From positions 372,001 through 436,000 of the forward strand of contig NZ_CP010427.1 in the NCBI RefSeq assembly GCF_000815225.1: a stretch of 64,000 nt of DNA, in the 5' to 3' direction. Below the pieces are notes generated by a model that worked only from the letters and a program-made list of their open reading frames with translations, was not told the DNA's origin and did not search any database. Source of the DNA: Allofrancisella guangzhouensis. Its GTDB lineage: Bacteria > Pseudomonadota > Gammaproteobacteria > Francisellales > Francisellaceae. A program made the position numbers and the translations under genes. Positions 1-9,173 of the stretch are shown here, piece after piece (the first letter of the stretch is position 1; every line of letters starts with the position of its first letter).

Positions 1-5
1 TAAAT

Positions 6-39
6 AAAAAAACCTACAGACTAAAATTTAGCTTGTAGG
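6..39 (-). terminator. Rho-independent terminator of rpsA
   Basis: Just downstream of the rpsA stop, positions 13-39 form an inverted repeat (CCTACA..CTAAA pairing with TTTAG..TGTAGG, one two-base internal mismatch). Read on the minus strand it is followed by a run of seven T (6-12). Stem plus T-tract is the classic intrinsic terminator form. Confidence 0.8.
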
Positions 40-70
40 CGTTGATTAAAAAATTAATGATGAAAGGCTA

Positions 71-1738
71 TTATTTTTTATTTAATTGCTCTTTTATTAA
101 GTCTCCCAAAGTTGTTGGTGTCATTTGCTCAACTTTGTAGTTAGACTTATTAGCAGAAGCATCTTCTTCAACAGCTTTAATAGAAAGAGCAATACTTCTC
201 TTTTTAGTATCAATGTTGATAATTCTAGATTCCACTTCTTGACCTTCGCTTAACTCATCACGCACATCTTTAGTATGATCTACAGACACTTCAGCAATTC
301 TAATGAAGCCATCTATATTATTATTTTCATCAAGCATTACTACAGCACCATTTTCTTGAACTTTAGTAACTTTACCTTTAACTAAAGAACCTTTTGGATG
401 TAAGCTAACAAAATTTTTGAACGGATCTTCAGAGAGTTGCTTCATGCTAAGAGCGATTCTTTCAAGGTCTGTATTTACAGAAACTAGTACAGCCTCTACT
501 TCATCACCTTTTTTAAGCTCTTTGATAGCTTTTGCTGGGTTGTCCCACGCGACATCAGAGATGTGCACAAGCCCATCGATACCACCCTCTAGACCAATGA
601 ATACACCAAACTCAGTTATAGATCTGATCTTGCCAGTGACTTTATCACCAGGCTTGTAGTTTTTCTCAAATTCACTCCAAGGATTTGGTTTGCACTGCTT
701 GATACCTAAAGAAATTCTATGGTTATCAGCATCTAGCTCAAGCACAATAACTTCAACTTCTTGACCAATAGATACGGCTTTATGTGGGTTAACATTTTTA
801 TTTGTCCAATCCATTTCAGAAGTATGTACTAGACCTTCGATTCCTTCTTTAAGCTTAACGAAACAGCCATAATCAGTAATGTTAGTAATGTTTCCTGCTA
901 ACTTAGCACCTACAGGCAATTCTTTTGCAATGTTTAACCAAGGATCTTCGCCAAGTTGTTTAATTCCTAGGGAGATTCTTTGTTTTTCTTTATCAAATTT
1001 AATTATCTTAACATCTATCTCTTGACCAATAGATAGCACATCTGTTGGGTGGCTAATTCTGCTCCAAGAGATATCTGTAATGTGTAGTAATCCATCAACT
1101 CCGCCAAGGTCAATAAACGCTCCAAAGTCAGTGATGTTTTTAACAATACCTTTAAGGACGCTACCTTCAGAGATTTTTTCAAGCATTGCATCTCTATCAC
1201 CAGAGCTGCTCTCTTCAATAACAGCTTTTCTAGAAACTACAATATTGTTTCTTTTTGTATCAATCTTGACTACTTTTAGCTCGATATCTTTATCTTCTAA
1301 GTGAGCAATATCTTTGATAGGTCTTGTATCTACCAATGATCCTGGTAAGAAAGCTCTTAATCCTTCAACGTCCATAGTGTAACCACCACGTACGTGATTA
1401 GTTATTCTACCAAGAACAGTTTCATTGCTTTCAAAAGCTTTCTCAATTCTGTCCCAAAGCTCGATCTTCTTAGCTTTATCACGTGATAATCTAGTTTCAC
1501 CACAGCTATTATCTAGTGCTTCAAGTACAACATTTATCTTGTCACCTGGAGCAACTTCTATTTCGCCACTACTATTTTTTAGTGAAGAAACAGGTATAAA
1601 TGATTCTGATTTAAGACCAGCATCAATCATAGCATATTCTTTATCAATGCTTACAACAGTTGCTTCTATTATTTTACCGATTCTCATCTCTGTTTGTTTC
1701 AGAGATTGTTCAAATAGTTCTTTGAAATTTTCTGACAT
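71..1738 (-). CDS. rpsA: 30S ribosomal protein S1
   Basis: S1 binds mRNA on the 30S subunit and helps translation initiation on structured or weak-SD messages. The 555-residue product is the usual gammaproteobacterial length. Six S1 (OB-fold) repeats are visible, roughly at residues 17-83, 103-168, 190-258, 275-345, 362-430 and 447-517; repeats 3-6 carry the typical 'G.V..I.DFG.F..L..G..GL.H.S' pattern and end in 'R.SL.IKQ' segments before 'DPW'. It stands alone on the minus strand, divergent from tadA, with its own terminator. Identification is secure from repeat number and order. Several overlapping frames on the other strand are shadows. Confidence 0.98.
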   Translation of the reverse strand: MSENFKELFEQSLKQTEMRIGKIIEATVVSIDKEYAMIDAGLKSESFIPVSSLKNSSGEIEVAPGDKINVVLEALDNSCGETRLSRDKAKKIELWDRIEKAFESNETVLGRITNHVRGGYTMDVEGLRAFLPGSLVDTRPIKDIAHLEDKDIELKVVKIDTKRNNIVVSRKAVIEESSSGDRDAMLEKISEGSVLKGIVKNITDFGAFIDLGGVDGLLHITDISWSRISHPTDVLSIGQEIDVKIIKFDKEKQRISLGIKQLGEDPWLNIAKELPVGAKLAGNITNITDYGCFVKLKEGIEGLVHTSEMDWTNKNVNPHKAVSIGQEVEVIVLELDADNHRISLGIKQCKPNPWSEFEKNYKPGDKVTGKIRSITEFGVFIGLEGGIDGLVHISDVAWDNPAKAIKELKKGDEVEAVLVSVNTDLERIALSMKQLSEDPFKNFVSLHPKGSLVKGKVTKVQENGAVVMLDENNNIDGFIRIAEVSVDHTKDVRDELSEGQEVESRIINIDTKKRSIALSIKAVEEDASANKSNYKVEQMTPTTLGDLIKEQLNKK

Positions 1739-1880
1739 TTTATTATTTCCATTCCAGTGTGGTTGGTTAAACAGGGTTTGCTATGTTCCACTGGGAATAC
1801 AAAAAACACTAGCAAACAATTTTGTAATGTATAATATTATATAAGAGAAGCTAATACTTCAAGTAAAAAGTATTTTTAAG

Positions 1881-2339
1881 ATGTCAAATGAATTAGTAGA
1901 GCATATTTTCTTTATGCAACAAGCTTATGAACAAGCTTTACTAGCATATGATTTAGGAGAGGTTCCTATAGGAGCTATCGTAGTTAAAGATAATCAAGTT
2001 CTTGTTAAAACCTACAACAGAACCATAACAGATACTAACCCAACTGCTCATGCAGAAATTTTAGCTATCCAAATGGCAGCTAACTCATTAGAAAATCATC
2101 GATTAATCAATACAAAATTGTATGTAACTCTTGAGCCATGTATAATGTGTTTGGGCGCTTTAGTTCAAGCTAGAATAACAGAAGTAGTATATGCGTGTAG
2201 GGATACAAGAGTGGGTGCGTTTTCTCAGGAAAAATATCACCTTAACAAGAACTTAAACCATAATTTGAAAGTAACAGAAGGTGTTATGGCAGATAAATGT
2301 GGTAGCCTTCTTAAAGAATTTTTTTTGAGGAAAAGATGA
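1881..2339 (+). CDS. tadA: tRNA-specific adenosine deaminase TadA
   Basis: Deaminates the wobble adenosine of tRNA-Arg(ACG) to inosine. The 152-residue protein has the cytidine/deoxycytidylate deaminase zinc signature: 'TAHAEILAIQ' supplies the His ligand and catalytic Glu, and 'PCIMCLGA' supplies the two Cys ligands. Length and motif spacing fit TadA rather than a free-nucleoside deaminase. A TATAAT-like -10 lies at 1830-1835, about 45 bases upstream of the ATG. The stop overlaps the ddl start (ATGA), so it probably heads the ddl-ftsQAZ transcript, an unusual partner for division genes. The other strand holds rpsA. Confidence 0.95.
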   Translation: MSNELVEHIFFMQQAYEQALLAYDLGEVPIGAIVVKDNQVLVKTYNRTITDTNPTAHAEILAIQMAANSLENHRLINTKLYVTLEPCIMCLGALVQARITEVVYACRDTRVGAFSQEKYHLNKNLNHNLKVTEGVMADKCGSLLKEFFLRKR

Positions 2340-3223
2340 AAAAAGAGAAAATAGTAGTTTTGTACGGTGGCGACTCTCCTGAAAGAGAAGTTTCATTAAG
2401 ATCTGGTAAAGCCGTATTAGAGTCTTTACAAAAGCAAGGCTATGACGCTGTAGGATTAGATGCTAATTCAAAAGAGCTTGTAAAAGGATTACTTGAGCTG
2501 AGTCCAGATAAATGCTTTATAGCATTACATGGTGAAGATGGAGAAAATGGCAAAGTATCAGCGTTATTGGAAATGCTAAAAATAAAGCATACCTCTTCTG
2601 ATATGAAATCTAGTGTAATAACTATGGATAAGATGCTTTCTAAAGAAATCTGGATGCATCATAAAATGCTTACTCCTATGGCTAAGATTCTTACAGCTGA
2701 GTTGGTTGATGAAGATGAGATTACCTTTCCAGTTGCTGTTAAGCCATGTAGTGGTGGCTCCAGTATTGCTACGTTTAAAGTTAATTCAACTTCAGAGCTA
2801 AAAGTTGCTTATGATGAAGCTTCCAAATATGGTGATGTAATGGTTGAGCAGTGGGTAACTGGCAAGGAGATTACTGTAGCTGTTGTTAACAATGATGTAT
2901 ACTCGTCTGTGTGGATTGAACCGTTAAATGATTTTTATGACTATGAGTCAAAATATAGTGGTAAATCGATTTATCATAGTCCTAGTGGGTTGTGTAAGCA
3001 AAAAGAGCTTGAAGTGAGACAGCTTGCAAAAAAGGCTTATGATATTTTAGGGTGTAGAGGACATGCTAGAGTTGATCTTATATATGATCAAGATAGGTTT
3101 TATCTAATGGAAGTTAACTCTTCTCCAGGAATGACAGAGCATAGTTTATCTCCAAAATCTGCAGCAGCAGAAGGTGTTGATTTTGATAATTTTGTAAAAA
3201 TAATTATAGAACAAGCTCAGTAA
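2336..3223 (+). CDS. ddl: D-alanine--D-alanine ligase
   Basis: ATP-grasp ligase making D-Ala-D-Ala for the peptidoglycan pentapeptide in the cytoplasm. N-terminal 'VLYGGDSPEREVSLRSG' is the Ddl signature (family 'GG.S.EREVSL.SG'), followed by 'ALHGEDGENG', and the C-terminal 'EVNSSPGMTEHSL' is the metal- and substrate-binding end of the ATP-grasp fold. At 295 residues it is at the short end of DdlB-type enzymes (about 300-310). It overlaps tadA by four bases and ftsQ by one base, so translation is probably coupled. murC/murB, which often precede ddl in dcw clusters, are absent here. Confidence 0.95.
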   Translation: MKKEKIVVLYGGDSPEREVSLRSGKAVLESLQKQGYDAVGLDANSKELVKGLLELSPDKCFIALHGEDGENGKVSALLEMLKIKHTSSDMKSSVITMDKMLSKEIWMHHKMLTPMAKILTAELVDEDEITFPVAVKPCSGGSSIATFKVNSTSELKVAYDEASKYGDVMVEQWVTGKEITVAVVNNDVYSSVWIEPLNDFYDYESKYSGKSIYHSPSGLCKQKELEVRQLAKKAYDILGCRGHARVDLIYDQDRFYLMEVNSSPGMTEHSLSPKSAAAEGVDFDNFVKIIIEQAQ

Positions 3224-3912
3224 TGAAAGCTCTTAAACGATTAGTAATATCTTTGACAATACTCGTTGTGCTGTTTGGAGCAGTAGTTTATTTGGTACTG
3301 CAAACAGATAGAACAATTTCGAAGGTAGATATCGTTTCTAATGATGGTTTAGTGTACATATCTAAACAACAACTGATAGACAAAATAACAGGCTTAAATC
3401 AAAAACAATGGTTTGATTTTAATATTCAGGACGTAAGGAGATACTTGCATAAAATAAAAGGAGTAGATTATTTTTTGGTCAAAAAAGTATGGCCTTCAAC
3501 ATTAGTTATATACTTATATGATAGAAAGCCGGTAGCATATTGGGATGGCGATAAGATTTTGCTTGATAATATGGCTATCGTTAAACCAACAGTGCTTAGT
3601 TATGATCGTGAGCTTCCGCATATACAAAGTAGTGACGAAGGTAATAGATATTATATTTACGAGACTTATCGACAGTTAAATCGTATTGCAAAAGCGAATT
3701 CTACAGAGATTATTGGAATTTTTTACAAAGGTAACCAGTTTAAATTGCTCCTTTCAAATGATCAAGTTGTAATTCTTGGGTCAAAGGAACTTAAGCTTCG
3801 CTTAAAAGAATACTTTAGGACCTACAAAAAAGTTAAAAATTATGAATCTGTAGAATATTTTGACATGCGTTATGCAGATGGTTTTGCTATAAAGTATATA
3901 AATAATAAATAA
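3223..3912 (+). CDS. ftsQ: Cell division protein FtsQ
   Basis: Bitopic divisome protein linking early and late division factors in the periplasm. The 229-residue protein has a short basic N-terminus, one membrane segment at about residues 8-27, then a POTRA-like domain (about 33-100, with 'IDKITGLNQKQWFDFNIQDVRRYL' character) and a beta domain that includes 'WPSTLVIYLYDRKPVAYWD', the conserved 'WP..L.V.V.ER.PVA.W' motif of FtsQ. It starts on the last base of the ddl stop codon and precedes ftsA, as in standard dcw clusters. Confidence 0.93.
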   Translation: MKALKRLVISLTILVVLFGAVVYLVLQTDRTISKVDIVSNDGLVYISKQQLIDKITGLNQKQWFDFNIQDVRRYLHKIKGVDYFLVKKVWPSTLVIYLYDRKPVAYWDGDKILLDNMAIVKPTVLSYDRELPHIQSSDEGNRYYIYETYRQLNRIAKANSTEIIGIFYKGNQFKLLLSNDQVVILGSKELKLRLKEYFRTYKKVKNYESVEYFDMRYADGFAIKYINNK

Positions 3913-4026
3913 AAATAAAATACTTCATTTTGTTGGTTTTCTATGACAAATAAGCTTATAATGTTCTGTAAGTACGTATTAAAAACTAGAAATAAGATCT
4001 ATTTCAATAACTAAGGTAAGTAATAA

Positions 4027-5283
4027 ATGGGCTTCGGGAACGGTAATTTTTGTGCAGTTGATTTAGGTTCTCACAAGATCACAGTAGCTATAGGTCAGAT
4101 GGTTGAAAATGACACTATTAAAATACTAGGAGTCAGCCAAAAAAAATCGAAGGGTATAAAACAAGGTTCTGTAATAAATCTTGAAATGGCTATGGAAATT
4201 CTTGGTGAAGCTTTAGATGAAGCAAAAAGTATCGCAGGAGTTGAAATTAAAGATATTACTTTAGGATTAAGTGCCCCTAGTATTAAGGGTTTTAACTCTT
4301 ATGGTTTGGCAGCAGTAGAAAATGGCGAAGTCGTTATGGAAGATTTAGCTATGGCAATTAAGACCGCTAAAGCTGTACCTATGTCAGCAGATACGGAGAT
4401 GTTGCATGTCTTACAGAGAGATTATGTGGTGGATGGTCAGCCAGGAGTTACAGAACCAATAGGTATGTTTGCTGTAAGGTTAGAATCAAATGTACATATA
4501 GTCGTTATATCATCTCGCTTATTACAAAATGTTAGAAAATGTGTTTCAAACTGTGGCTATAGAATAAGTAATATAGTTGTAGAGCAGTTGGCTTCAAGTG
4601 AGGCTATTCTTACAAACAGTGAGAAAGAAATGGGTGTTTGTCTAGTAAATATGGGAGCTGATACAACTAGTTTTTCTGTTTTTTCTGACGGTGGGATTTG
4701 CTATACATCAACAATTGCAGCTGGTGGGAATAATATTTCATCTGATATATCAAAAGTTTTTAAGCTTCCGATAGAGGCAGCAGAAAGTTTAAAACTACAA
4801 TATGGGTACGCAGCGAGTAAATATTTAAAAAACCCAGATGAGAAGATAGATATTCCAAATTCTTTGGGAAATGCTAAAAAAAGAATATCTTTACAAGATT
4901 TATCACTGGTCATAGAAGCGCGAGTAGAAGAAATATTTAGAGCTTTATATGATGAATTAGAAGCTAATGGGTTGCTTGAGCTTATATCATCAGGAATAGT
5001 CTTCACCGGCGGTGGAGCGAAGTTAAAAGGATTAGCTAGACTTGCTTTAGACATGTTTAAGTTACCTGCTGCAAGGGTTGGTGGACCTATTGAGGTTTCA
5101 GGGGCAAATGAAGTTGTTCATAATCCATCATATGCTACTGTTGTAGGTTTGCTTAAATACGCTAGTGAGCATGATTATAGTAGGTCAGTTGAGTCACAAT
5201 TAGAAGAAGATGCATCAGAAGTAGATAGGCCAAAGAAGAAATTAATTTCTTCGGTGAAAGGTTGGTTCTCTAATAATTTTTAA
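4027..5283 (+). CDS. ftsA: Cell division protein FtsA
   Basis: Actin-fold ATPase that tethers FtsZ filaments to the inner membrane. The 418-residue protein begins with the phosphate-1 motif 'AVDLGSHKITVAIG', has the 1C/SHS2 region with 'RDYVVDGQPGV', and 'FTGGGAKLKGL' as the adenosine motif near residue 330. The C-terminus 'KLISSVKGWFSNNF' is the amphipathic membrane-targeting helix. A strong SD (AAGGTAAG) lies 114 bases after ftsQ, a gap that could hold a separate promoter. ftsZ follows 42 bases later. Confidence 0.97.
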   Translation: MGFGNGNFCAVDLGSHKITVAIGQMVENDTIKILGVSQKKSKGIKQGSVINLEMAMEILGEALDEAKSIAGVEIKDITLGLSAPSIKGFNSYGLAAVENGEVVMEDLAMAIKTAKAVPMSADTEMLHVLQRDYVVDGQPGVTEPIGMFAVRLESNVHIVVISSRLLQNVRKCVSNCGYRISNIVVEQLASSEAILTNSEKEMGVCLVNMGADTTSFSVFSDGGICYTSTIAAGGNNISSDISKVFKLPIEAAESLKLQYGYAASKYLKNPDEKIDIPNSLGNAKKRISLQDLSLVIEARVEEIFRALYDELEANGLLELISSGIVFTGGGAKLKGLARLALDMFKLPAARVGGPIEVSGANEVVHNPSYATVVGLLKYASEHDYSRSVESQLEEDASEVDRPKKKLISSVKGWFSNNF

Positions 5284-5325
5284 GGCAGTGGATAAGGGTA
5301 AATATATAAATGAAGGAGTATAAGT

Positions 5326-6465
5326 ATGTTTGATTTTAATGATTCAATGATTTCAAATGCCGTAATTAAAGTAGTCGGTGTTGGTGGCGGTGGTGGTAAT
5401 GCTGTTCAGCACATGTGTGATGAAGTTACCGATGTTGAGTTTTTCGCTTTAAACACTGATGGTCAGGCTTTATCAAAGTCAAAGGTTCAAAATGTATTGC
5501 AAATTGGTACAAACTTAACAAAAGGCTTAGGAGCTGGTGCAAATCCTGAAATTGGTAAAAGGGCAGCTACAGAAGATAGAGCTAAAATTGAGCAATTATT
5601 AGAAGGTGCTGATATGGTCTTTATCACTGCTGGTATGGGTGGCGGTACTGGTACAGGAGGTGCTCCAGTTGTAGCAGAAGTTGCAAGAGAGATGGGTATA
5701 CTTACAGTTGCTGTGGTTACTAAACCTTTCCCATTTGAAGGACCTAGAAGAATGAAAGCAGCGGAGGCTGGTATTGAAGAGCTAACTAAACATGTTGATT
5801 CAATAATCACAGTGCCGAACGAAAAGTTGCTTAGCGTTCTAGGTAAGGGAGTTAGTTTGATAGATGCATTTAACGCTGCTAATGATGTTTTAGGAAACGC
5901 TGTTAAAGGGGTTTCTGAGCTAATAACTAGACCAGGTTTAATTAACGTTGACTTTGCTGATGTTAGAGCTGTTATGACTAATATGGGTCTAGCTATGATG
6001 GGTATGGGTGAAGCATCTGGTGAAAATAGAGCAAGAGAAGCAGCAGAAGCAGCAATTTCAAGCCCACTTTTAGAAGACATAAATCTAGATGGTGCTAAGG
6101 GTGTAATAGTGAATATTACAGCTGGTATGGATATGTCTATAGGAGAGTTTGAGGAGGTTGGTGAAGTTATTAGATCTTTCATTTCTGATGATGCTATAGT
6201 GATCGCAGGTACAGTTATTGATCCTGAGATGTCTAACTCTATGAAAGTAACTGTTGTTGTTACAGGTATAGAAAAAGTAGCTATGAAAAAAGGTTTTGGT
6301 TTAGAAAAAAGCGTCCAACAGCCTCAAAGAGAAAGTTTTTCTCATAAGCCAGCAGCTTCTTTTTTAAGAAGGGAAACAGAAGTTACAACTAGCGTGGCAT
6401 CTACTTCTGGATCTGATGATGCTAATAAGTCAGATATACCTAGTTTTTTAAGAAGAAAGCAATAA
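5326..6465 (+). CDS. ftsZ: Cell division GTPase FtsZ
   Basis: Tubulin homologue that forms the Z-ring. The 379-residue protein shows the nucleotide-binding '[10 protein letters not shown]' at the N-terminus, the tubulin signature '[16 protein letters not shown]' near residue 106, the T7-loop '[11 protein letters not shown]' near 207, and the C-terminal peptide '[10 protein letters not shown]' that binds FtsA and ZipA. A second 'SFLRRE' segment about 30 residues upstream of the tail resembles a partial duplicate of the peptide. SD GAAGGAG sits before the ATG. It lies between ftsA and lpxC as in E. coli. Confidence 0.98.
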   Translation: MFDFNDSMISNAVIKVVGVGGGGGNAVQHMCDEVTDVEFFALNTDGQALSKSKVQNVLQIGTNLTKGLGAGANPEIGKRAATEDRAKIEQLLEGADMVFITAGMGGGTGTGGAPVVAEVAREMGILTVAVVTKPFPFEGPRRMKAAEAGIEELTKHVDSIITVPNEKLLSVLGKGVSLIDAFNAANDVLGNAVKGVSELITRPGLINVDFADVRAVMTNMGLAMMGMGEASGENRAREAAEAAISSPLLEDINLDGAKGVIVNITAGMDMSIGEFEEVGEVIRSFISDDAIVIAGTVIDPEMSNSMKVTVVVTGIEKVAMKKGFGLEKSVQQPQRESFSHKPAASFLRRETEVTTSVASTSGSDDANKSDIPSFLRRKQ

Positions 6466-6507
6466 AAATAAGATTGTAAAAAAACGCAGAGGTAAAAAGG
6501 GATGTTT

Positions 6508-7365
6508 ATGAAGCAAAAAACCTTAGCAAAAGAGTTCTCTGTAACGGGAATAGGTTTGCATTCTGGAGTTGATGTTTCTATGACAGTGAAGCCTGCAGTT
6601 ATTGATACAGGTGTGGTTTTTCGTAGAGCTGACTTACAGCCAGTAGTAGATATCAGTGTTGCGCCATCTAATATTAAAGAGGCTATTATGTGTACTCTTT
6701 TGACTAAAGGTGGTGATCAAAGTGTATCTATTTCTACAATTGAGCATTTGATGTCCGCTTTTGCGATGTTTGAAATAGATAACGTTTTGGTAGAGATAGG
6801 TGCTTCAGAGTTGCCAGTTATGGATGGTAGTTCCCATGATTTTGTTAATTTATTAAAGCAAGTTGGTATAGTTGAGCAAAATGCAGCTAGAAAAGGCATT
6901 AAAATCCTAAAACCTATAAGAGTGGAGGATGAGGATAAATTTGCAGAAGTATTGCCAAGTGACAGCCTAAAATATGAGTTTAAAATTAAGTGGGATCATC
7001 CTGTAATCGCAGCAACTAATAATCATATAGTTTTTGAATATAACCTTGATGAATATATTAAGATGATTTCAAAGGCTAGAACTTTTGGTTTTTATGAACA
7101 ACTTGCCTACTTGCACCAAAATAACCTTGCAAAAGGTGCTTCTTTAGACAATGCTATTGGTATTACAAATGAAGGTGTTTTGAATGAAGACGGATTGCGA
7201 TATGCAGATGAGTTTGTAAGACATAAGCTATTAGATGCGATTGGTGATTTTTACGTTGGAGGTTATATCCTAGGGCATTTTAATTGCTATAAATCTGGGC
7301 ATACTCTTAATAATAAACTTTTACATGCTATCTTTGCTGATGAAGGCGCATGGGAATATATTTAA
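6508..7365 (+). CDS. lpxC: UDP-3-O-acyl-N-acetylglucosamine deacetylase LpxC
   Basis: Zinc amidase for the committed step of lipid A synthesis. The N-terminal 'KTLAKEFSVTGIGLHSG' matches the LpxC start, 'STIEHLMSA' holds the first zinc His and 'RHKLLDAIGDF' the second His and the Asp ligand. Two in-frame ATGs exist (6502 and 6508); the second has AAAAGGGA at good spacing and gives the family-like MKQ start, making 285 residues. C-terminal 'SGHTLNNKLLHA' is also typical. Its stop overlaps that of the convergent dnaX by four bases. Confidence 0.96.
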   Translation: MKQKTLAKEFSVTGIGLHSGVDVSMTVKPAVIDTGVVFRRADLQPVVDISVAPSNIKEAIMCTLLTKGGDQSVSISTIEHLMSAFAMFEIDNVLVEIGASELPVMDGSSHDFVNLLKQVGIVEQNAARKGIKILKPIRVEDEDKFAEVLPSDSLKYEFKIKWDHPVIAATNNHIVFEYNLDEYIKMISKARTFGFYEQLAYLHQNNLAKGASLDNAIGITNEGVLNEDGLRYADEFVRHKLLDAIGDFYVGGYILGHFNCYKSGHTLNNKLLHAIFADEGAWEYI

Positions 7366-8981
7366 TCAGTCAAAGTTATATTTTCATCTTTTATATTTAT
7401 TTCTAATTTTTCTTTTATAATTTTTACATTTTGGTTACTATGGATTTTCTTTATAGCATTGTCCCGTTTCATCTCTGCTGGTGATTTTTGACCGGTTACG
7501 GTGTTGCTATTAGGTAGATTTTTAATGTTTAGTTCAAAACTGGAATTGTTTAAGTGTTTACTAATATTTGCTTGTAGTTTTGCTACGCTTTGAGGATCAA
7601 GTTCTAAGATTTTTTTAGCGTCTTCATTAAGTTGTATACTATAAATATTCCTGGATATTTCCAGTAAATTACTATTAAAAGCTAAAGTCTTTGTAAAACC
7701 TTTGAGCGGTAGTTTACTTAGTAGCTCAAACCACCTTTTATCAAGAGAATCTTTAGGATATTCTTTATTAATAGTAATGGGTTTTTGATTACTATTTTCC
7801 GCATCAGAGCTTGATAGTTGTTGCTTTAGTTCAGAGAAGTTTTTTTTGGTAATATCTATAGTTGCCTCTGGATAGCCAGAGCCGAAATTATTTAAGTTTT
7901 TTTTTTGGAAGGCTATTAGTCTAAGTATAGCCATAGTGACACCAGTTTCAAAGTTGGGCGCTAAAGAAATATCTTTTTTTGCGGAGATCGTTAGTTGGTA
8001 TAAAAAATGAGTCTGTTCAGTAGATATTTTGTTAAGAACTTTATCAATTATATCTATATTGATATTGTTAGTTGTGTCAAGGCTTTTTGTTAGGCTGTAT
8101 GCGCAGCAGCTAAACCAGATTTCAGCTATTTTATCTAGTATAGATTCAGCATTATTCTCTGAAAGAGAAAGACTTTTTATCGTTGGTAATATAGCATTTG
8201 GGTCATCATCTATAATAGCATTTATTATGTTATATACCTCCTCACTATCAACGATACCAAGCATTTGTTTTACTTGAGAGTGTTGTATTTTGCCGTTACA
8301 AAAGCTAATTGCCTGATCAAGTAGACTTAAGGCATCTCTAAGGCTGCCTTTAGCATGATACGCTATATAGTCTAAAGATTGTTCATCTGAAAGGATGCTC
8401 TCTTTAGATAGGACTTCTTTAAGTTGAGACTTAATATCTGGCTGAGATATGTGTTTAAGATGTAGTTGTATACATCTAGAAAGTATGGTTATTGGTATTT
8501 TGTGGTAATCAGTTGTTGCTAATATAAATTTTACATATTCAGGAGGCTCTTCGAGAGTTTTTAATAGAGCGTTAAAACTTTGTTTAGATAACATATGAGC
8601 TTCATCAATTAAGTATACTTTGTATCTACCTTGTGAAGGCATATATTGAATATTATCTAAAATTTCTTTAGTTTCCTCTACACCTGTGCGTGAGGCAGCA
8701 TCAACTTCGATTAAATCAATAAAGCTGTTATTATTTATTGCTAGACAGTTTTCACAATTGTTGCATGGTTGGGCTGTCACACCTGTTTTGCAATTTAGGC
8801 ATTTGGCAAGTAGTCTGCCAAGAGTAGTTTTACCAATTCCTCTTGTGCCTGTAAATAAGTAGGCATGATGTACTCTTTGAGTTTCTAAAGCATGTGTTAA
8901 GCTATTAAGGGCATGTTGTTGTCCAGCTATTTCTGAAAAAGATTTAGGTCTATATTTCCGTGCTAGTGCTTGGTATGACAT
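7362..8981 (-). CDS. dnaX: DNA polymerase III subunits gamma/tau
   Basis: Clamp-loader ATPase. The N-terminus 'MSYQALARKYRPKSFSEIAGQ' is diagnostic. Walker A 'GTRGIGKTT' lies near residue 46, followed by a four-Cys zinc module (CLNCKTG..CNNCENC), Walker B 'VYLIDEAHML' and sensor 'ATTDYHKIP' with the 'SRC' arginine finger. At 539 residues it is shorter than E. coli tau (643), the difference falling in the poorly conserved C-terminal tau region. The ATG at 8981 is preferred over a TTG two codons upstream. I did not identify a convincing programmed-frameshift site for a separate gamma product. Confidence 0.95.
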   Translation of the reverse strand: MSYQALARKYRPKSFSEIAGQQHALNSLTHALETQRVHHAYLFTGTRGIGKTTLGRLLAKCLNCKTGVTAQPCNNCENCLAINNNSFIDLIEVDAASRTGVEETKEILDNIQYMPSQGRYKVYLIDEAHMLSKQSFNALLKTLEEPPEYVKFILATTDYHKIPITILSRCIQLHLKHISQPDIKSQLKEVLSKESILSDEQSLDYIAYHAKGSLRDALSLLDQAISFCNGKIQHSQVKQMLGIVDSEEVYNIINAIIDDDPNAILPTIKSLSLSENNAESILDKIAEIWFSCCAYSLTKSLDTTNNINIDIIDKVLNKISTEQTHFLYQLTISAKKDISLAPNFETGVTMAILRLIAFQKKNLNNFGSGYPEATIDITKKNFSELKQQLSSSDAENSNQKPITINKEYPKDSLDKRWFELLSKLPLKGFTKTLAFNSNLLEISRNIYSIQLNEDAKKILELDPQSVAKLQANISKHLNNSSFELNIKNLPNSNTVTGQKSPAEMKRDNAIKKIHSNQNVKIIKEKLEINIKDENITLTD

Positions 8982-9173
8982 TTGCAAAATTATTTCATTA
9001 AAGCTTTATATTATATATAATAGCAGAGTTGGACTAAAAGAATAAGATGTTATTTTCCTCGTGAGCGATGATTTTTTACGATTTGCATTTTATTAATAAG
9101 TAAAAGCATTTATAAAGGCTTTGTATGTCTAGATTTTATATTTTTAAATTTTCATAGGGCAAAGGGGCTGAGG

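Noticed and set aside
1425-1844. 139-codon plus-strand frame overlapping the rpsA start
   Set aside because: Antisense to rpsA with no family features.
5487-6182. 231-codon minus-strand open frame inside ftsZ
   Set aside because: Antisense shadow of a well-conserved gene; no SD, and composition follows from ftsZ codon use.
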